Part shown: positions 1 to 64,000 of the stretch, piece after piece
Layout: each line of letters starts with the position of its first letter
Numbering within the stretch: position 1 is the first letter of the stretch
Assembly: GCA_024734495.1 (NCBI GenBank)
Contig: JALMQS010000187.1
Span: 3,050,616 to 3,114,615, forward strand
Direction of reading: 5' to 3'
Length of the DNA stretch: 64,000 nt
Source of the DNA: Forficula auricularia
Lineage: Eukaryota; Arthropoda; Insecta; Dermaptera; Forficulidae
Program-made: the position numbers and the translations under genes
The notes under the pieces: model-generated
Told to the model about the DNA's origin: nothing
Database searches by the model: none
The model's input: the letters and a program-made list of their open reading frames with translations, nothing else

Positions 1-2550
1 TAGGACTCTACAACTCGGCCAACCTATTTGTAATTAGTGAGATCTTTGTAGGGATATCACACCAAAAAAAAAAAAATTCATTTTCGACCCCACGAAAAAT
101 TTGATATTTTCCAAAATTAAAACTTCAATACATTTTTTTAATGATTTCAGAAAAAATTTCAAGTTTCTCTCTTCTTTTGTTTATGAGCTACACAATAATC
201 TGTGAATACGGACAGACGAACAGAAATTGTATCAATACTAATAAGGGTTCCGTTTTTATGTTTGTTTGAAAACCTTAAAATCGAATCGTTATATGGGAAG
301 ACCTTGAACGGTTTTAGCTAATGAAATTTGTCTCAAAAGTTTGTAATTAAACCTGGCCTTTTGTGACGAGCTCTAACTGATCGAGTTCCAAATCCCCAAA
401 ATGTGCATATAGAGCTTAGTCTTAGCTAGTCTTGAAAAATATTATTTTTTCCTGCAATTTACATTTCATTCATGATCCTCACAAATCTACAAAATAAAGC
501 TATAGCATAAATGTATTATTTTTTTTTTTAATTCTGAAATAGTATTTTTATTATTATTATAATTAGATGTGACTCATCAACAAATCGAGAAAGAAAACAG
601 TAGTTATGAGCTACACAAGGCGCGTCTGGAACGAATTAGATCTGGATCGGTTATAATTATCATTAAAACAAAATATTGTCTAAAAAATATAAAGTTTTGT
701 CCTAAACATACTCAATAAAAACTTTTTAATTTCCTATTTTCATTTTTTTCTATTTTGATTATAATTTTTTTTTTAATCTCAAAATTGTTAATGAAACTAA
801 TTTTATAATTAAAATCATAATTAGATCTTATAATGTGACTAAACACTATTTAGGTTATGATGTGTGTTATTTATTTGAGTTTATTCTTAGCAAAGATTCT
901 AGGTCAATCTTAATTTAGATTTCGCTTTGATATATTTATTTATTTAGCTGTCAAGAAAATGGACATTTTTACTTTTGTTAAAATTAAAATCTTTTTTTTT
1001 TTTAATAATTTTTTATCACTACCTTTCAATAAATTAATAATTAAATTATGAATCAATTAATAATTAATAATTATATAATGAATATAAAAGTTCAAATTAC
1101 AGGGACGGGAATCAAGATTTTTAAAGAAAATTGCCCTTTGGCCCGGATTGCTTTCTGGCACCCGGGTTCAATTCCCCAAAAAATCTAATAAATCTTAAAT
1201 TCACCTGATGACAATCTCTTTAATTATTATATCATTTTCGTCCATAATGTATATTAATGAGAGTTTATAATGGGAATTAAGGACAAGTTTTTGTGTGATA
1301 TTTTTATTTTTTCACCAAATTTTCGTCGACTTTGCCGACTTGTTCAGGAAAGAAAATATTCGCGATATCACTACTATTAATTATATTAGTACTTTTTCAT
1401 TGCTAAAGTAAATTACTTTTTGATAAAATATATATGATTATAACATAAATATAATACTCATAATAATTAATATTAATTTTCTACATCTTTCTTAATGTAA
1501 TAAAATCACATAATTGACCAGAATAAGTTCAGTAGAATCTCAAGTACTCAGAAAAATGGATAACCAATCAGAATTTTAATTATTATTTATCCATGGACTG
1601 ACTAACCAGTCTGATATTAAATTAACCACCGGGACAACTGATTCATTATTTTGTTCTACATTTTCATCTGATCCTTCGACAACAATTTCTTATTGTCATA
1701 CCACTCTATATCGTGGTCATTATTATCAGAGTATGGTACGAGACACAAACTCTGTCCAGCTTCCAGCTCATAAACTAAAAAATAAGATACAAACTTGAAA
1801 TTTACAAGTTATATTTATTTATTTTCCATTAAATCAAAAATCATACTAAAATTTTAATCGAATGATTATTTTGGAGAGTGTCAAATATTGTGTGGGGCCA
1901 AAAATAAAAAATATTTTTTATCATGAGGCGTGAGGTATCCATAAAAAGAACTCTTTAAATACAATTAACTTAAATTTTTTTAGATTAGAAAAGTTTTTAG
2001 GAGTGGGCAAATTAATATGAAATTTTTTTTAGTTAAACCCTAAGGGTGAACCGCGACCTAATATCGTGTACACCTACTTCCACTTCCACATTCATTTCCA
2101 AGTAGATGGGGCATTATGTAATGAATTCCAAAATAATTCTACATAATTCCAAAAGATGTGTACACCTAATTCCAATCGCGGTTCACCCCTCGGTTAAACC
2201 CCCTCTGGATAGTAAGAACAAATTCAATAAAGAAATAAAATTAAAACATTTTTATATTAAAAAGTTCATTTATTACTAGTTTCGCCAATGTGTGGTGGTT
2301 CATCTTATATTTGTTAAAATTCATGACATAGCCGATAGCCACATCACATATTTTTTAAAATTACTTAACATTAAAATATCGGAGTGAAAGACTACCAAAT
2401 AGGCAATTTTTAGGTGAATTTTGTACTATTTTTTTTTTAAGAAATTGTCAAGAAATTATCAACCTAATTCTCAAAACAATTAATAAATATTTCTATTTTA
2501 TAAATAATAATTAAACATCATAATTAATTTGTGTATTTTTTTTATTTTAG
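1..2550 (+). other. Intron upstream of first visible exon
   Basis: AT-rich sequence ending in the acceptor TTTATTTTAG at 2541-2550. The preceding kinase exon, which would carry the P-loop and catalytic Lys, is not in the window. It holds a B-box-like tRNA relic near 1158-1180, a degenerate hammerhead-like hairpin near 1322-1352 on the minus strand (CTGAACA, GTCG stem, GAAA), and a hAT-type MITE at 2040-2192. I recognise nothing else in it. Confidence 0.7.
2040..2192. mobile_element. hAT-type MITE, family B copy 1
   Basis: Short element with inverted ends (CTAAGGGTGAACCGCGA against TCGCGGTTCACCCCTCG), flanked by an 8-bp direct repeat GTTAAACC at 2032-2039 and 2193-2200. An 8-bp duplication is the hAT hallmark. 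Three sister copies lie at 41310, 50017 and 56974. There is no coding capacity. Confidence 0.85.
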
Positions 2551-63595
<61,045 letters not shown>

Positions 63596-63730
63596 GTAAC
63601 ATGGTCATCTATTTAATTACATTAAAACATACTTTTCCAACATGCCTTCTCTTCATTTTATACAAAAGGTAGAACTTCTTTTCTCTTAAAAATGTTTTGA
63701 GTGATGTAACCATTGCATAATAAGAGTTTT

Positions 63731-64000
63731 ATTTTGCCATACGGACTATAGTGAAGTATTTACTGTAACAGTGCATGAAAAAAGAGTTTTTTGCTTTGTA
63801 TTTTCAAATTACCTCTAAAACGACTAAAATTATTTTGATAAACAAAAAAAAAAATTCAGCGAATTCACGGCGTTTCGGCCTACATTAAAGCCTTTTTATA
63901 TTTATATTTTAAGAGATAAAATTAATAGTCAAATTGTCTGTTTATGGTGTGTTCCAAATTTTGTGTAAGCTCTTGCTCAAAAAACATTAAAGGTACAAAC
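63731..64000 (+). repeat. Family F repeat, partial
   Basis: TTTTGCCATACGGACTATAG, GTGCATGAAAAAAGAGTTTT and later GTAAGCTCTTGCTCAAAAAA correspond in order to 27965-28245. It continues past the window. Confidence 0.55.

Overview
The window is a stretch of AT-rich arthropod nuclear DNA. It lies inside one large plus-strand gene, the ortholog of Drosophila genghis khan / vertebrate MRCK (CDC42BP), a Cdc42-binding Ser/Thr kinase. I can place 28 coding exons between 2551 and 63595. They join in consistent phase into about 1,632 codons: most of the kinase domain, the AGC C-tail, a long coiled coil, a C1 zinc domain, a PH domain, a citron-homology (CNH) domain, a CRIB motif and part of a Pro/Ser-rich tail. 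The 5' end (P-loop, start codon, promoter) and the 3' end lie outside the window. An embedded mitochondrial cox2 fragment that reads UGA as Trp fits an invertebrate. The transposon set (mariner, hAT, Helitron, Penelope-like, several LINEs) also fits an arthropod; I cannot name the species.

Layout: kinase exons 2551-7144; C-tail and first coiled coil 9667-16234; coiled coil 18114-24430; an 8.6-kb and a 6.9-kb intron around the linker exon at 33047-33207; C1 exon 40061-40438; PH exons 43521-44613; CNH exons 45979-54027; tail and CRIB exons 56289-63595. No other host gene was found.

Most of the remaining ~59 kb is transposon-derived. There is a nearly whole minus-strand LINE (34.3-39.3 kb) with a PHD-finger ORF1 and a decayed endonuclease/RT ORF2. 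There are also a second plus-strand LINE with LINE fragments, four mariner relics, Helitrons with G-rich cores, hAT elements and MITEs with 8-bp target duplications, tRNA-like SINE pieces, a cox2 NUMT and a Penelope-type GIY-YIG fragment.

The most striking signal is a group of elements, mostly palindromic, that carry hammerhead-ribozyme cores (CTGANGA, stem II, GAAA, then GTC or GTT). Five of them are bounded by perfect 11-14-bp direct repeats, and one 268-bp monomer has a 13-bp repeat. They look like short retroelements related to Penelope-like elements or retrozymes. Several ribozymes lie in the sense orientation inside introns of this gene. Other points worth checking are an intron flanked by a 28-bp duplication, an apparent one-base frame break in the C1 exon, and a cox2 insert that sits in frame behind a splice-acceptor-like sequence.
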